This document shows, in pieces, positions 1 to 13,188 of a stretch of 64,000 nt of DNA. A program made the position numbers and the translations under genes. The DNA lies in contig OX442324.1 in the NCBI GenBank assembly GCA_949358305.1, forward strand, positions 3,354,001-3,418,000, in the 5' to 3' direction. The notes under the pieces were generated by a model. That model was not told the origin of the DNA. It was given only the letters and a program-made list of their open reading frames with translations, and ran no database searches. Position 1 is the first letter of the stretch, and each line of letters starts with the position of its first letter. This DNA is from Strigamia acuminata (taxonomy: Eukaryota > Arthropoda > Chilopoda > Geophilomorpha > Linotaeniidae).

Positions 1-3000
1 GCGTCGATTAATTTTATTCGTCCGTCGGTGAGCTTCGGTGTTTACATCACGGGTGCGAGCAAGAATTTTCATTTCAATATTTTTCTTGTTTGGAGAGACG
101 ATACTCGTCAGTTGAACGCAAGAATGTGAAAAAGGAACGTCGGTTGGAAGGAAAGGGATGTAGAGGCCAACTCAATTTACCCTCGGGAATAATTACATTT
201 TTATGTAAAAACGGCATGCCGCCATCATTTGTTAGTTTACTCAAGTAAGGGGAAACGAAACGGCAGAAAGAAGCAGCAAAAATTCCAACAAAAATCTTTT
301 TTTTTTTTTTAATTTTTTTTTTTTAATAATATTAAGAATAATAATATAATAATGTAATCCCGGCTTATGAAATGCGAATTTCAAAAGCAGCGCGTCGGTT
401 TTGGCCAAATAGAAAAATCGGTCAGCAGTTAGCCATTAGGCGGAATTAGGAGAAAACAAGTTGTTAATAAATCCCTTTGGTTTTTGCCATACACACACAC
501 AAGCAATAGGCATATAGCTGTATGAAATTTGTCAATAAATCTGTGTCAAAAGGGTTGGTGAAGCGTGTGCGTGCTGGCCATTTGGCTTCCGGGCGACGAC
601 CAATCAAGCGAATGTGTGCGACTCGTTTCCGAAAGAAGAAATAGAAAAGAAAGAAAAAAGAATCAAACCAGACGACGAAACGAAACGAAACGAAGGTCCA
701 ATCCTTTTGGCACGCGCAGTTTCCACCATTAAGTTACGCGTCGATATTAATTCAATTAATCCCCTGCATGGCATTCATCGAATCGGATAAGAAAATTTGA
801 TTTCCAATCATTTTTATCAAAAAGAAAAAGAAAAAGAAAAGAAAAAACCGATGCTATTCAATACAGTATTAATGGATTTTTGCGTTAATCAATTTCCGCG
901 ATTCGAGGTCCGTGTGTGTGCGTATGCCCGAAATTGTTGGTAAATGTCGATAAACGTCGACGTTTTGTGATGTAATTTCGAAGAAGGGAAATTGGCGTTG
1001 ACACCCGGCATGTTCCCAACACGAGACTATGAATCTATGCAGCTTTATTGTAATAAGGTTGTCGTGAATTTGAGTAAATTGTTGACAAGCGTGCGTCGTC
1101 TTCCTCCACATCTACACACGACATGCAACTTTCGTCTTTCTCTGGAGACGTCATTTGAAAGCAATTAGATTTTAATCCCTGTGAGGAAACTCCAATCTTT
1201 CCCTCTTTGTCTTAAAGTCTTTTAAGGTTAATTAGTAGGCATGAGAGAGAGAAAACTCTTGTCTCTTGCAACTCTTTTCCACCTTTTTTTTTTTATATAT
1301 ATTTTTTTTTTAAGTTTTTTTTTTTTTTTAATTTTTTTTTTTTTTTTTTAAACTTGTCTTGAAAATTCTTTTTTTTCTTCTTCTTTCCAGATATACAAAA
1401 TTAGACAAGTTTAGTTTCAACTTAATTCGAATTAACTTCTTCTGACTAACTTATAATGACATTGCTGACAAAATGTCGACATACTCGCACATTACACTCA
1501 TTACTGTCAATCAATCACTGCCATTCACATTTTAGGCCTAAAATAAACTCGTCATTTAAAAAAAAAATTACTTTTTTTTTAAAAAAAAAGTTTAATCCGC
1601 TAGAATTAAAAAAAAATAATTTTTTTTTCTTTCTTTCTCTATTTATGCAATAAAAAACATAATTATTGTCAAATACTGACGAGCATTCGGAAAATAATTT
1701 CGTCTCACTTTTCCTCATCCGTCACCCGTATGTCTAAGCAAAAATTGCTGCTGCGCATGCGCTTAATTGAAGTAATTAAGCACAATGCTGTGACAATTAA
1801 AGCCACGCGTCGTTCCCACGTCGAGACTCGAAAAGTTGGACATTCTTGAATACAAATTCTTGAAAAATTCTTCCTTTTTGTTTTCCAACACTTTAATTAC
1901 AAAAAAAAAAAAAAAAAAAAAAAAAAAATTAAAAGTTAAAAAATTAAAATAAAATCTAAAAAAATTCGATTTTCTCAATTCGGGACTGTATGCTGCCCCT
2001 CAAAACTCAAGAATTGTCTAGAAAACTAATAAGAAATTAAAGAAAAAGAAAAAAAGACAAACAACAGCAAAAATTAATTGTTTTCAAAACGTCGTTTTAA
2101 GAGTCTCGACATGTTCAAACCTTTCGCACCGCTCTAATTCTATTTCCAGCCCGTAGATGGCGCGACAGGTAAAGATTTTGACACGAGGCTTCCTTCTTGA
2201 GCGGACGACGAAGAAAAGAAAGTGCTTTTGACTTTTCTTAAACGTAGGGGGGTTGGCAATGTTCAGTGATTCATTAGCCGTCAATTAACCAAGAAAACCT
2301 GGGACTAACAAAATTTGCTTAATTGCCGACAAAGACGAACACATCGCCTGATGAAATTAAATACCCTGATGCCCATAAATTAATTTCTCTCTCAATAAGA
2401 CGTGGCTGAAGAGCACGAGGAACAGGGGGAAGCGACGGGGATGGGCGAGCAAGAGCGAAAAGAAAAGAAAAGCAGAGAAAAGAAAAGACAAGAAAAGAAA
2501 AGAAGAAAAGTGGACTTGCAATCAACGAGACGAACAAGTTGACATTACATTCGATGTTAATCAACTTAAATCGACGTCTACTTTTAATTAATTTAATTTT
2601 TTTTTTCTCTTTAAAAAAAAAAATAATAATATAAATTTAAAAAATAAATAAATTCTTTTGTATAAAAAAAAATTAAAAAAAAAAAAGAAATGATGAATAA
2701 AATTATTTTAAACGTTTTTGTCCGAATTCATAAAACCTGAAACAAAGCGCCGAAAACTGCTTTTGATTATAAGGTCCTCAACATATAAAGAAAAAGGAAA
2801 AGGGCAGTGACCATAATGACGTTATAACGCAGTCGTTGATTCCCACCAAAGCCCCATTGGCTCAATTCGCTTCGAAAGAGCTTAAGGCGTTAAAAAATAA
2901 GAAGAAGGAGAAGGAGAAGAAGAAAAAAGGTCCCCAGAAAGCAAAATAATATCACGTGATTACCTCTATGGACTCATTGCTTCATCCATTTGGGCCATTT

Positions 3001-6000
3001 GGATTTGGAAGTTGCCCGTTTGGTCATGGCCCATTGCCAATTTTCTTTGATCATTTAACAAACTCCTAATAAATTTATTGCGCAATTTGGCAAAAGTTAA
3101 GCAAAAATTAAAAATAGGTTGAAGTTTAATCACAAATTTCTCCTCTTTTCCTCCCAAAAATAAAAATAAAAATAAAAAAATTTTTTAAAAAAAATTTTAA
3201 AAAAATTTAAAAATTAAAATCAAAATTAAATAAATAAAATAAAAATTACTTCCACCCCTAATTAACCGAATCCCTTAATTAATTCATTCAATTATTGCCG
3301 CGCAAACTTTTCGCACGACTCGAAGACGCAATTCGAATAAAAGCAGAAAAACTCGACACCATCGGATCCTTGTCGGTGGCAAAAGATATAGAAAAATAAA
3401 TTTCCCGCAGTTTCTATTTGCAGCACTATTAAAGCACGTGTAAATTGGCTCAACTTGCGGACACAATGAAATAAAATCGTTTATTTTTAAACACCCCAAG
3501 TGCGAATAGTGCCGCCAACAAATAAAATAACCCTCTAATTATCACCCATTCACTTCAATCATTAAAAAATCAAAAAAATTAATAAAAACTCATCACACAC
3601 CTGTATGGATTTAAACACCTCATAAATTTCCCTCGCACAAACCAAACTTCCACTTAATGTTGACAGATGGCGCCAATTTTTTATTCAAAAAAAAAAAAAT
3701 TAAAAAAAAGAAAAATTAAAAAAATTAAATACTCTTTCCCCACCAGTGATTAAATGTAGAGCATGTTTGAGAGCAAATGAAAACCCAGTTTGAGCCCTAC
3801 TAAGAGAGCAATCAAGTGTCCGCCACTCTTTACCCATAATTCCCTTTCATAGAAACAAAGAACATTTGGTGAGATTGGGCCATCGTCTTCCTTCCTTTCT
3901 CTCATCCGCAATTAGCGCACTAATTGGATATTCAACTGTTGGTTAATGGGTTGTGGTAGTGAGCACACAGAGTGTTTTAATTGGTGCCGCCCTCATCCTA
4001 ATTAGCAGCGGGATGGGGAGGTGGGTGCGAGACCTCTGTCCACACTTTTAAAACTAACTGGGCATCCCGTCGTTACGCAAAACAGCGAAAACTCAATTTT
4101 TACAATAATTAATAAAAATAAAAAATAATAATAATAAAAATTTTAAACAAAACAAACAATTTTTTTGTTCGTAATTTGAAGTTTTTGTTGTTTTCCGCGA
4201 CAAAAAACGAGGAAGAAAGGAAAAAAAAAATGTGGCCGCGTTCTTTGAAGAGTACGCGCGGCCGCAGACAAACCGTGAGCAGCCGCGAGTCATCACGGGT
4301 AATTGAGACGCGCCATCGAGATATCGGACGCGTTCATTGCTGGCCCTTGGGGGCAGGTCAAAGTGAGAGAAAAATAAGGAGGGAGGAAGAAGAAGAAGAA
4401 GAAGAAAAAGGAAAAAAAAAAAAAATAGAAAAAAAAAAGAGCACACATGGTCAAGTGGACCGGAAGCGAAATGGTTGGCGATGAGAGGACGCAATCCAAG
4501 AGTGGTGGGTTCGGGTGGGAGGTGGTGGTGGGTGGGTGGATGGATGGAGGGGTTGTTTCGCGAGACCTGCAGTTTGAAACCGTCGCTGATTGGTCTAATT
4601 AGAGCTGTGAGATTCGCGCGTGTGCCCGCTCTAATTGGCTTGATTGCGCGGCGACCGCGTGCGGCGCCTCTGGCGTCCACCCTCAGCGCCCAGCGTGCGG
4701 CACGCGACTCGATGCTCGCACTTGCGCCCGCCCCCTGCGATGAGGCGAGGGCATCCGGCGGAGCCCCAGCTTGGCTGCTGCTCTCTAACGGCGCCAAGGA
4801 GATATAAGCGACTGTCGCTAGGAGGCGCCGCTTTGCTTCATGATACAAGCCTTTCGTCGCCATGGCGACTGCAGGGTATCCTTTGCAACTGCCAAGGAAA
4901 GTACACTGAGAAGGATCTTCTTGGTCGTCATGGCAGTGCATCTCTCATTCCGTCAAGATTTTGATTGGTTAGTCTCTCGGGAGATGCTACCAGACGCAGT
5001 TAATTTACAAAATCACATGATCACCCTCCTTGCAACGAATTTCGTTTTAGGTTTCCATTAAAAAATAAATAAATAATAATAATAATATCAAATTTAATTT
5101 TTTTTTTTTTTTTTTAATTTTTTTTTTTTTTATAATTTTGAATTTTCGAGATTTTGGATTTTAAAATTTTTTTTAAAAAAAAAAATAAATTTTTTTTTTT
5201 CTTTTAAAAATAAAAATTAATGGGATCAAATTGGTCGGTTGTTATATAAAGAAAGAGTGAGTGGTCAAACGAGATGCATGGCCACAGGCTTTATTGATGG
5301 CCGAGCAAAGTGGGGCTGAATCGATCTTGTAACGAGGGTCAATTAATTTATCCTTTCTCATAACGAAGAGGTCTCGCTTCATTAAGCGTCGGCTTCCCTT
5401 CCCGCCAATCACTTTCGGGACGAGAAAACGGAACACGCACCGGGGTCACGACGACTAATTAGTCGAGCAAAACGCCCGCCTTCACTCCGCCATGATCCTC
5501 TCAGGTGGGGGCGTCGACTCGTGCCAAGTGCATCAGGTGCTGCCGACCCCGCAACAAGTGGTCGCCACATTCACTCGCAGCCCAGCGCTAACCCAATTAT
5601 TGCACTAACGTCCATGACGTCACCTCATTACTCGCTTTGACCTCGAGAGAATTTTTTTTAAATAATTTTTTTCTTTTTATTATTTTTTTTTTAGAATTTT
5701 TTTTTTTTTTTTATTATATATAATTTATATAATGATTTTATTTTTTTATTTTTTCTGCAATGAAATAATTTTTGTTTTTGTTTTTTATTGGCATGTCCGT
5801 ATAATTGGGCTATATGTAAATTTGTCGAGTTCTTAGAACATATTCATCGTTCCCATGACAACCGTTTGCTCAACCTGACCTTGCAATAAGCCGCTGTAGG
5901 TGAACTGAAAGGTTTGGTATTAAGTAGGAAAACAATAATTTAGGCTTGGGTAATTTCGTGATTTTATAGGCATGGGTAATTTCACAATTTTATGCTAATT

Positions 6001-9000
6001 TTTAAAAAGAAAAAAAAAATAATAATAATAAAAAAAATTTATAATTTTTATAATTTAAAAAAAAAAAAAAAATGGCGAAAAACTCAATGGCCAAAATTTC
6101 AGATTTTGATCAAAGACTGAAATAAAAAGAAGAGGAAAAAAAAAAGACTTAGAAAGTGAATTGAAAGAAAGTCTCTTCTCGCGCCACAGCGTCCCTGGCG
6201 TCACGTCCCATTGGCTGCCACTGAGTCGCGCATTTTTTGCCACGTCACGCGCGTCAGCGCGGAAGCAAAAGATTTACGGCGGAGCGTCGAGGACAAAGAA
6301 ACTTCCATCCACCCATCTCTTTTTTTTTTTATTCCCTACCCCCCTTTTTTGTACAACTATTCTTAAGTCCTTTCCTCTCAAAACCCGTCGAAATCAGTTC
6401 GCAAAAACTGAACAAAAAAAAAATTTATTCAAAAATCCATTAACCCTAATTGTTGAGGATTAAATTCTCCCAAACCCAAAACAAATTTTTTTTAAATTGT
6501 TTAATTTTTTTTTGTTAAATAATAGAGCTATCAGTCAATAATGGGTTTAAAAGACTCACAAAAGATTCACTGATCAACAGTTCAGCTGGCCGAACAATAA
6601 TACCAATTGCCAACTCCAACAATGGAATAAAACAGCAGGAAAAATAGATGCCTTTACATATGGCGACAAGCAGTCGTTTTATTCCATACACACAAACAAA
6701 ATAACAAGCACTATTTAAAAAAAATATAAACCGAGAAAATTAAAGAAATAAAAAATCAATGTCGAAATCTCCAAACTGATAGTTTGTTGATACACAAGTG
6801 AACAACCTAAAATCGAAAAAAGCACTGATTCAAACTTGCCAAATCGGCCACCAGGGACACGAAAATACATCAAAAATAGCTCCGCATGTGTATAGCAAGA
6901 GATAAAAATAGGTCAAACAGGCCTGACAGCCGGTGGTCGTGTATTATAATGTAATACACCGTGTAACAATGGCGGAGTTTCTTAAAAGCAAAATCGTATC
7001 GTAATAAAAATCACTAAAAACGTACTTATGTAGTTCAATGTGCAAACATTTCCATTTCCTCTTTTCACGTTTTCTTTTTTTTTTGGGTCACTTTCCTGAA
7101 CAAACTTAGTGGACTATCGATCCAAATTATTATTTATGTGGTAGAGGAAGTAAAACGGAGTTGAGTGGACGCGCATGCGTCTCTAGGGAGAGGCGCAAAC
7201 GGCGTACCCAAATCTTAGAATCAATAAAATATTTGAGGACTCTTCAAATATAATGGCTAAGGAGAGTAAAAACATTTTGGTGCCAACATAAACTCATTTT
7301 CGTTTCTCATTACACGACCATAACCATGAAATATTAGTAGTCTAATGGTCGAATAGCTCCTTTTAATTTGCATTGTTCGAGTTGCAACCTTTTGTCTTGC
7401 AAATTTTTATATCACTAAAGGATCAAACCAACCTTTAATCAACTTTTTTGCACGTCAAACGGCGATTTTTTGCGGTTTACCTGCTGAAAATGCTTCAGTT
7501 GCCATAGGATTTGTACAATAAAAATAATCACGTCTCTTAATAGCTCTCTCTCATTTCTCCGTTTAATATTCGAAAATATATTTTTTTTTTCTTTTTTTTT
7601 GTATTTTTAGGTGTAAGCATTAACTGCGTGATCCAAGGTCAATTTTTAACCTTGGAAAAATTTTCATGGGTAGAGAATTAATTCATGTAAGTGTTGGCTG
7701 TCACGAGAGGAAACTTTATTATTATTCACAAAATTTCCGCATTCTCACGTTAGATGGCGGCGTCACTCAAATTTATCTCCATTTTGATTTACAAGTGATT
7801 TGATTTTTTTTTTTTCGATTTTAAAAATATATTTCTTTGATCAAAATGCAAATTAGATGCATAGATAAATGTAATTGCAAAAAAATAATCCAAACTCGTT
7901 TGAGAAACAAGTTTTTTATTTTATTTTTTTTTTATATATTTTTTTTAATTTTTATATTTTTTTAATTTAAAAATTTAAATTTAAATTTCCAATCGTTTTC
8001 CTCCAATTTAAAGACAATAAAATTTGTTTCAGTCGGAATTAGACTGCATTTTAATATTTCTTTACCTAATAAAATAGCAAGCACAGGAGAAGTTCGTTGT
8101 GCACATGCCTTTTCGCAACTAATCGGGTTGTGTGTGTTAAAGTCTAATAAGATTTCGACTAACGAACGAAGATTGTTTCTCCATATTGAAGAGAGAGGGA
8201 GAGAAAAAAATAAAGAAGAAACCTTCAATTTTAACAAGTAGAACATTTCATTACGAAATTCCCTTCGGTCTCAAAGTAGCAGTGCGGTGAACTAGTGTCT
8301 TCAAAACTGCTACATTTTAAAAATTTAATAAGAATTTTAAGTTTCAATGAGCTTGGAAAGAGAAAAGTAAAAAAAAAAATAAAAAATAAAAAATAAAATA
8401 AAAAAAAAAATTTCATAAATTGATTAATTCCAATTTCACAGCTCCCGTTTCGATTCGATCGATATAATAATTCGAATTCCAAGTTTTACGAAATGAAAAC
8501 ACGTATTACCATTTTTTTTTGCAGTGAGGAAATTAAAAAACAACAGTTTACATCGAGGAAATAAATAATGAAATATTTAAAACCGATACTGAAACCCCGA
8601 AACCAAACCGAGTTAGGCAGCCATCTTGGGTTTCCTTTAGATCGATCTCGGTAGAAAGTTTAAAGTTTGATGCTGGTTACAATTCTTACACAAAATATAA
8701 TTTTACATCTAAAAAAAAAAAGATATATTTTCATGCCTTTTTCAAATCGATTTGGTAGAATTTTTCGAGAAGAAATTAGGAATTTATTGAATAATTCGAC
8801 CACACACGGGTGTACGGGAAATTGGCTTTGCCCCGGCCGCACATGACGCGTCGTCGTCGGCCGAACCGAAAGTCATTTCCCGTCCAAAAAAAAAAATACA
8901 CGAAAATCGATATATTGCGTGTAAAATCGGCCGATCTCAATAAAAATCACTATTATTCCCGCTCACATTTTCCAAATTGTTCTTTCGACAACATCAAGCA

Positions 9001-12000
9001 ATCAAAGACCAATAATAATTATTAATAATAACAGTAATAACAATAATGAAAATAAATATACAACCAAATAAAATTCCACGTTTTTTTTTTCTTTTTCATC
9101 TTAACTTCCTCTTGATAAATAAATTTTTTCAAGGCCACTTCGATTTCTTGGTAGAAAAATTCGACTCGTTCGCAATTACAGTTTTGTTTGCCGGATGTGT
9201 GCGTTGCTATGGTTGTAAAAATCTGCTACATTTATTTTGCTTTCACCTTTCGCAACCAAAGACAACTGTTTATTTATCCACTTCTCCATCCATAATCCCC
9301 AATTTAATTTAACATTCATCTCTCACTTCCCATATATCTGCTATTCATTCCTTCGGAAATAATTTTTTTTTTCAGACAGACAAAAAAAAAAAAAAATCAA
9401 AATCAAAAAAAAAAAATCAAAAAAATCAAAAAAATCCGTTGGAATTTGTACGGTGCAAAAGGACGAAGAGAGTACGTGATTAGATGCGAAGCCATTCGAG
9501 GGGAATGGAACGAAAAGCGATGAAAACATGTGAAAAATCTCTTAATCCGACGTTTTGCAGCCAATCTTATGTCCTAGTCAACGAGACCCCAGAATTCCTA
9601 GAGAGCGAAAGAGAGAGAGAAAGAAAGAAAGGGGTGACGAGGACTCGAGAAGAGCACAGCCGGAAGCATCGATATCATGTCACGGACCCCCCGCTGGCAT
9701 CGAATGTGCTATCTTTTCGCGAAGTTATGAATATTAGATCAGATGGAAAAGGTGACGATCAATTCATCGCGGCTTGAGACATGTTCAAAGTTAGATTCGG
9801 ATTGGAATGTGGAGAATGAAGACAGCCCCCTTGCACGCCGCCCTTGTTTCACCCCCAAATCTTCCCTCTTGCAGTTCGAGGGGGTTAAAAATAGAAAACG
9901 GCTGAGGGAGGACGGAGGACCCTCGCAAATTGCAACAAGTGAAGGTCTTCCTAGCGATTCGTGCGCAAATGTAGTCGGAAAGAGCGGAAAACGTGGAAAT
10001 GTGGAAATTTCGACATATTTAAGCAGAAAAACGAATTAAATGGAAAAGAAAAGTGCAAGTTTCGGGTGAAATGCGCGAAGGGTGCCAAAAGTAGGGTTTG
10101 GCGAGTGTCCAAATCAAAGCTCCGTGTGGCCGGACAGAGGCCAATTAAGGCCGCGTGGCGAGTAGGATGTGATGAATGGCGGCCACATTGGCACCCGTGA
10201 CCAAATCCACTTGGCCACTAAGTGAATTGCAAAAATTGTTTGGGGATCAGTTTATTCGGAGGTTGTTTGGACAATGCGCTGATTATATCAATGATTTACA
10301 TTTTTTTTAACGTTTTTAACTAAAAATAATAATAATAATAAATAAAATTTATTTTTATTTAATTTTTTGAAAATTGTAATTATTTTCTTTTTTTTTTAAA
10401 AAAAAATTAAAATTAAAAAATGTATTGGGTTTTTGAATCCATAGCGATTATTTATTAAACTTATTCATAAACTTTCAAAACCGGATGACTCTTGTTATGG
10501 TATATATACATACATGTAAAAAATAAAAAAATAGCTTCATTTTTATATTTTTTTTTAAAAATTTATTATTTAGAAACTAAAAAAAATAAAAAATCCAAAA
10601 AAAATCCAAAAAAATTCAAAAGCGCATTAAAATTTTACAATAACTTAACAAGATATCGGCATATCACAAAAACCACAATCAATATCGCAAATTTTATTAT
10701 TATTATTATTATTTTTAAAAAAAAAAAAATTCAAAATTAAATTAATTCGATTAACTACAATTTTCAAGAAATCTGGACGATTTAACATCATTCAACTTTT
10801 GCCCCGAAAGCTTTTCTGCACTTCACAAATTTTTAAAATTTAAAAAATTTTTTTAAAAATAAACAAATTTAAAAATAAAACCTGAAATCGATTTTCCTCG
10901 ATTATATAACCAAAACCAATCACTCAACAATCAACTACCATTCATTAGAACCAAAATTAAATAAAAATACCCACCAAAACTCTAAAAAATCCCATCCAAA
11001 ACCCCAAAAATCGATTATTTATCGAATAATCCAAAAAAAAAAAAGAAAAAGCAAAAAAAAAAACTCACCACCCCAATGACCACTTCACACAAAAAAAAGC
11101 AAAAAAAAAAAAACTTCTAAAACCTTAGTATACAATCAGCACAGATAATTGCTCGGAAACCGATTACGGTATCAGCAAAGCGAGCCCTATCTGATTAAAA
11201 CTCGAAATGTCCCAACAAGCCATCAATCAATGAGCCAATCAATCAATGAGCCAATCAATGGAATAACGAGTCCGATTGTTTGCATTTAGCATTTATTTAC
11301 ATTCGCCCACGACATCTCCCGGATTTATAGCTAAACTGTCATTTTAGTCCCTTGCCCGGTCGTCTAGGCAACCGCTCGCATCTTGATCAATCAAATCACA
11401 TTGATGAAATCATGGTCAAATACCCCGAGGAATACTCTTCCTCCAACACAGTTGACGTTTCCTTCGCAATTCCCACCACCGAACTGAACGCAGGGGCGAC
11501 GAGGGGGTGTGGGAAGAGAAGAGCGCGAGGGCGGGGGCGGGGAGTGAGGCGAGGGCAAGCAGAAAAATCTTCAAACGTTTTCTCTTCACCAACATTTTCT
11601 CGACCCCTGCACAAAAATTTGCGCTGCAACGCAGGCAGGCAGGCGGTTGGTTCAATGTTGGTTGCTGTATGACGCACACGCTTTCCTTGCTCCCCCGGGG
11701 CAACGACTCCCAGGCAGCCTATCAACTTTCTCTCGGTCCAGGGGCTTCAATTTGCGAAATGAAACGTCCTAATCAAAGTCGACTCTTGTGCTGCTGCTAT
11801 CTTAACCCTATAAACATCCCCATTATCAAACACCCAAATGAACTCGTCTTTTCTCTCATTCAGCACAGCCCTTCGCATTCAACCGACATTTACACACTAA
11901 CTTTTTATACACAAATATATAGAAATTCAAATATCTGTACATTTAATATTTGGAATTAATTTTTTTGTTTAAAATTTTTAGAATTTTTTATTTTTTGGAA

Positions 12001-12116
12001 ATTTATGGATTTACATGCGCAGACAAAATGTGAACACTAATTACTGTAAATTGCATAGTTTCAATGAATGTTTTATTCGTAATTGTGTCGACATTAAAGC
12101 TAAACACGAATCATAC
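1..12116. other. Non-coding host DNA, no gene recognised
   Basis: No ORF here has recognisable protein character. Most open frames cross poly-A/poly-T tracts or simple repeats. The stretch is AT-rich with many A or T runs of 10-28 bases, for example the A-run near 1901-1928. It is interrupted by GC-rich islands at about 4240-4870 and 5400-5640, which could be regulatory or unannotated non-coding exons. A perfect 8-bp inverted repeat (GTGTATTA / TAATACAC) lies at 6939-6959. A direct duplication of a CAATCAATGAGCCAAT-like unit lies near 11222-11261. A CATGACGTCA palindromic site is at 5613-5622. This interval lies downstream of FOXO on the FOXO strand and may be intergenic. Confidence 0.5.
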
Positions 12117-12120
12117 CGTT

Positions 12121-13184
12121 TGTGGTGACCCAGTAGTCACCAGGGTGAAATTAAAAATAAAAATATATATTTTATTTTATCAGAATCATTTCTGGTTTAT
12201 TATTTTTTATTTTGTCCAAAAAAGTTGGTTCTCATGAACAATTAGGTTGTTGCCAGGGCAACAAGCCTACAAGCCCCTATTTCTCAACAGGATGCATATC
12301 CTGTCTGAGATTGAGAAGGCAGTCTAAAACCAAATCATTGCCATGAACAGTCACAAAAGTTATCTCCTGAAACCAAATCAATTTCTTGATCTAACTTGTG
12401 ATTTATGCCATTATTTGGACTCCTTTCACAGCCAGTGAAAGCTTTCTTGCAACAAATAGCATTTTGTTAAGAGTTATTCTTTGCTCAGTTAATACTGAAT
12501 TGAGCTGAGACCACAGCCTAGCCTTGAGCTTGTCAAGAGCTGGTGAAAAGAAGCCAAAGTCGACATCATCGCAGCCTACGGATCTCATCATGCTGCCCAA
12601 GCCCAGAAAGGTCCCGAATTGCCTGAAGTCGCCACGTCGTCAGTTCAGCATAAGGAATTCTTCCGACCACAGTCAGACGAATTGCCCGAATTGTTTGTCG
12701 TCGTGCAGTTTGTAAGTAGAAGTAGAGATAAGATTTCGGAATATTTTCTGGTTTTCTTTAAGTGAAGAAAACCGAATTATTTCGGGCCAAAATTGATCGA
12801 TTATCGTCACGAGAAGCCATCGCGACATGCGCCGACGTCGACGTCGACAAGCCATCAACGTCGACAAGCTATCAACATCGGCAAGCCATCGACGTTGTCA
12901 GTTTACACATCATTTTCCATTCATTAACACAGTTCATTTTATTAATAATAGTTAATTTAAATAGTCAATGTATAATTTCAGTATCAAAGAATGTATCTAA
13001 ATATTTCATGCAAAGTGTGTAAAGAATTTTCTAATCCCAGAATAAATTATTTAAGTGTTTGTTTTGAGAAGATATTAGTCTTTTATTAATATTTTCTACG
13101 TAGTTTTGATAAGGCCCGGTGTGGCAACCGCTTGTAGCTTAGTTTAATTATTTAGGAATAATTAAGTTAAAATGGGTTACAACA
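12121..13184 (+). mobile_element. Probable solo LTR (1064 bp) of a Gypsy-like element
   Basis: The block starts TGTGGTGACCC and ends GGTTACAACA, so it has TG...CA termini. It is flanked on both sides by CGTT (12117-12120 and 13185-13188), a 4-bp target duplication like that of the intact element in this window. Its first 22 bases form a terminal hairpin (arms TGGTGAC/GTCACCA at 12123-12129 and 12136-12142). This closely resembles the start of the intact element's LTR (TGTAGTGACCC, then a hairpin). An AATAAA at 13041-13046 could be its polyadenylation signal. No internal coding region adjoins it, so it is most simply a solo LTR left by LTR-LTR recombination. Its orientation is opposite to the intact element. 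The remaining length shows no obvious similarity to the other LTR by eye, so it would be a different family or subfamily. Confidence 0.62.
12842..12892. repeat. 17-bp tandem repeat, three units, inside the solo LTR
   Basis: Three consecutive 17-bp units follow the pattern CGTCGACAAGCCATCAA, starting at 12842, 12859 and 12876. The second and third units carry 1-4 substitutions. A degenerate relative occurs just upstream, near 12805. The repeat is unusually GC-rich for its surroundings. Confidence 0.75.
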
Positions 13185-13188
13185 CGTT

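Noticed and set aside
4093-4941. Long minus-strand frame (282 codons)
   Set aside because: It is a composite of a GC-rich island and poly-A/T runs with no domain; the opposite strand is equally open.
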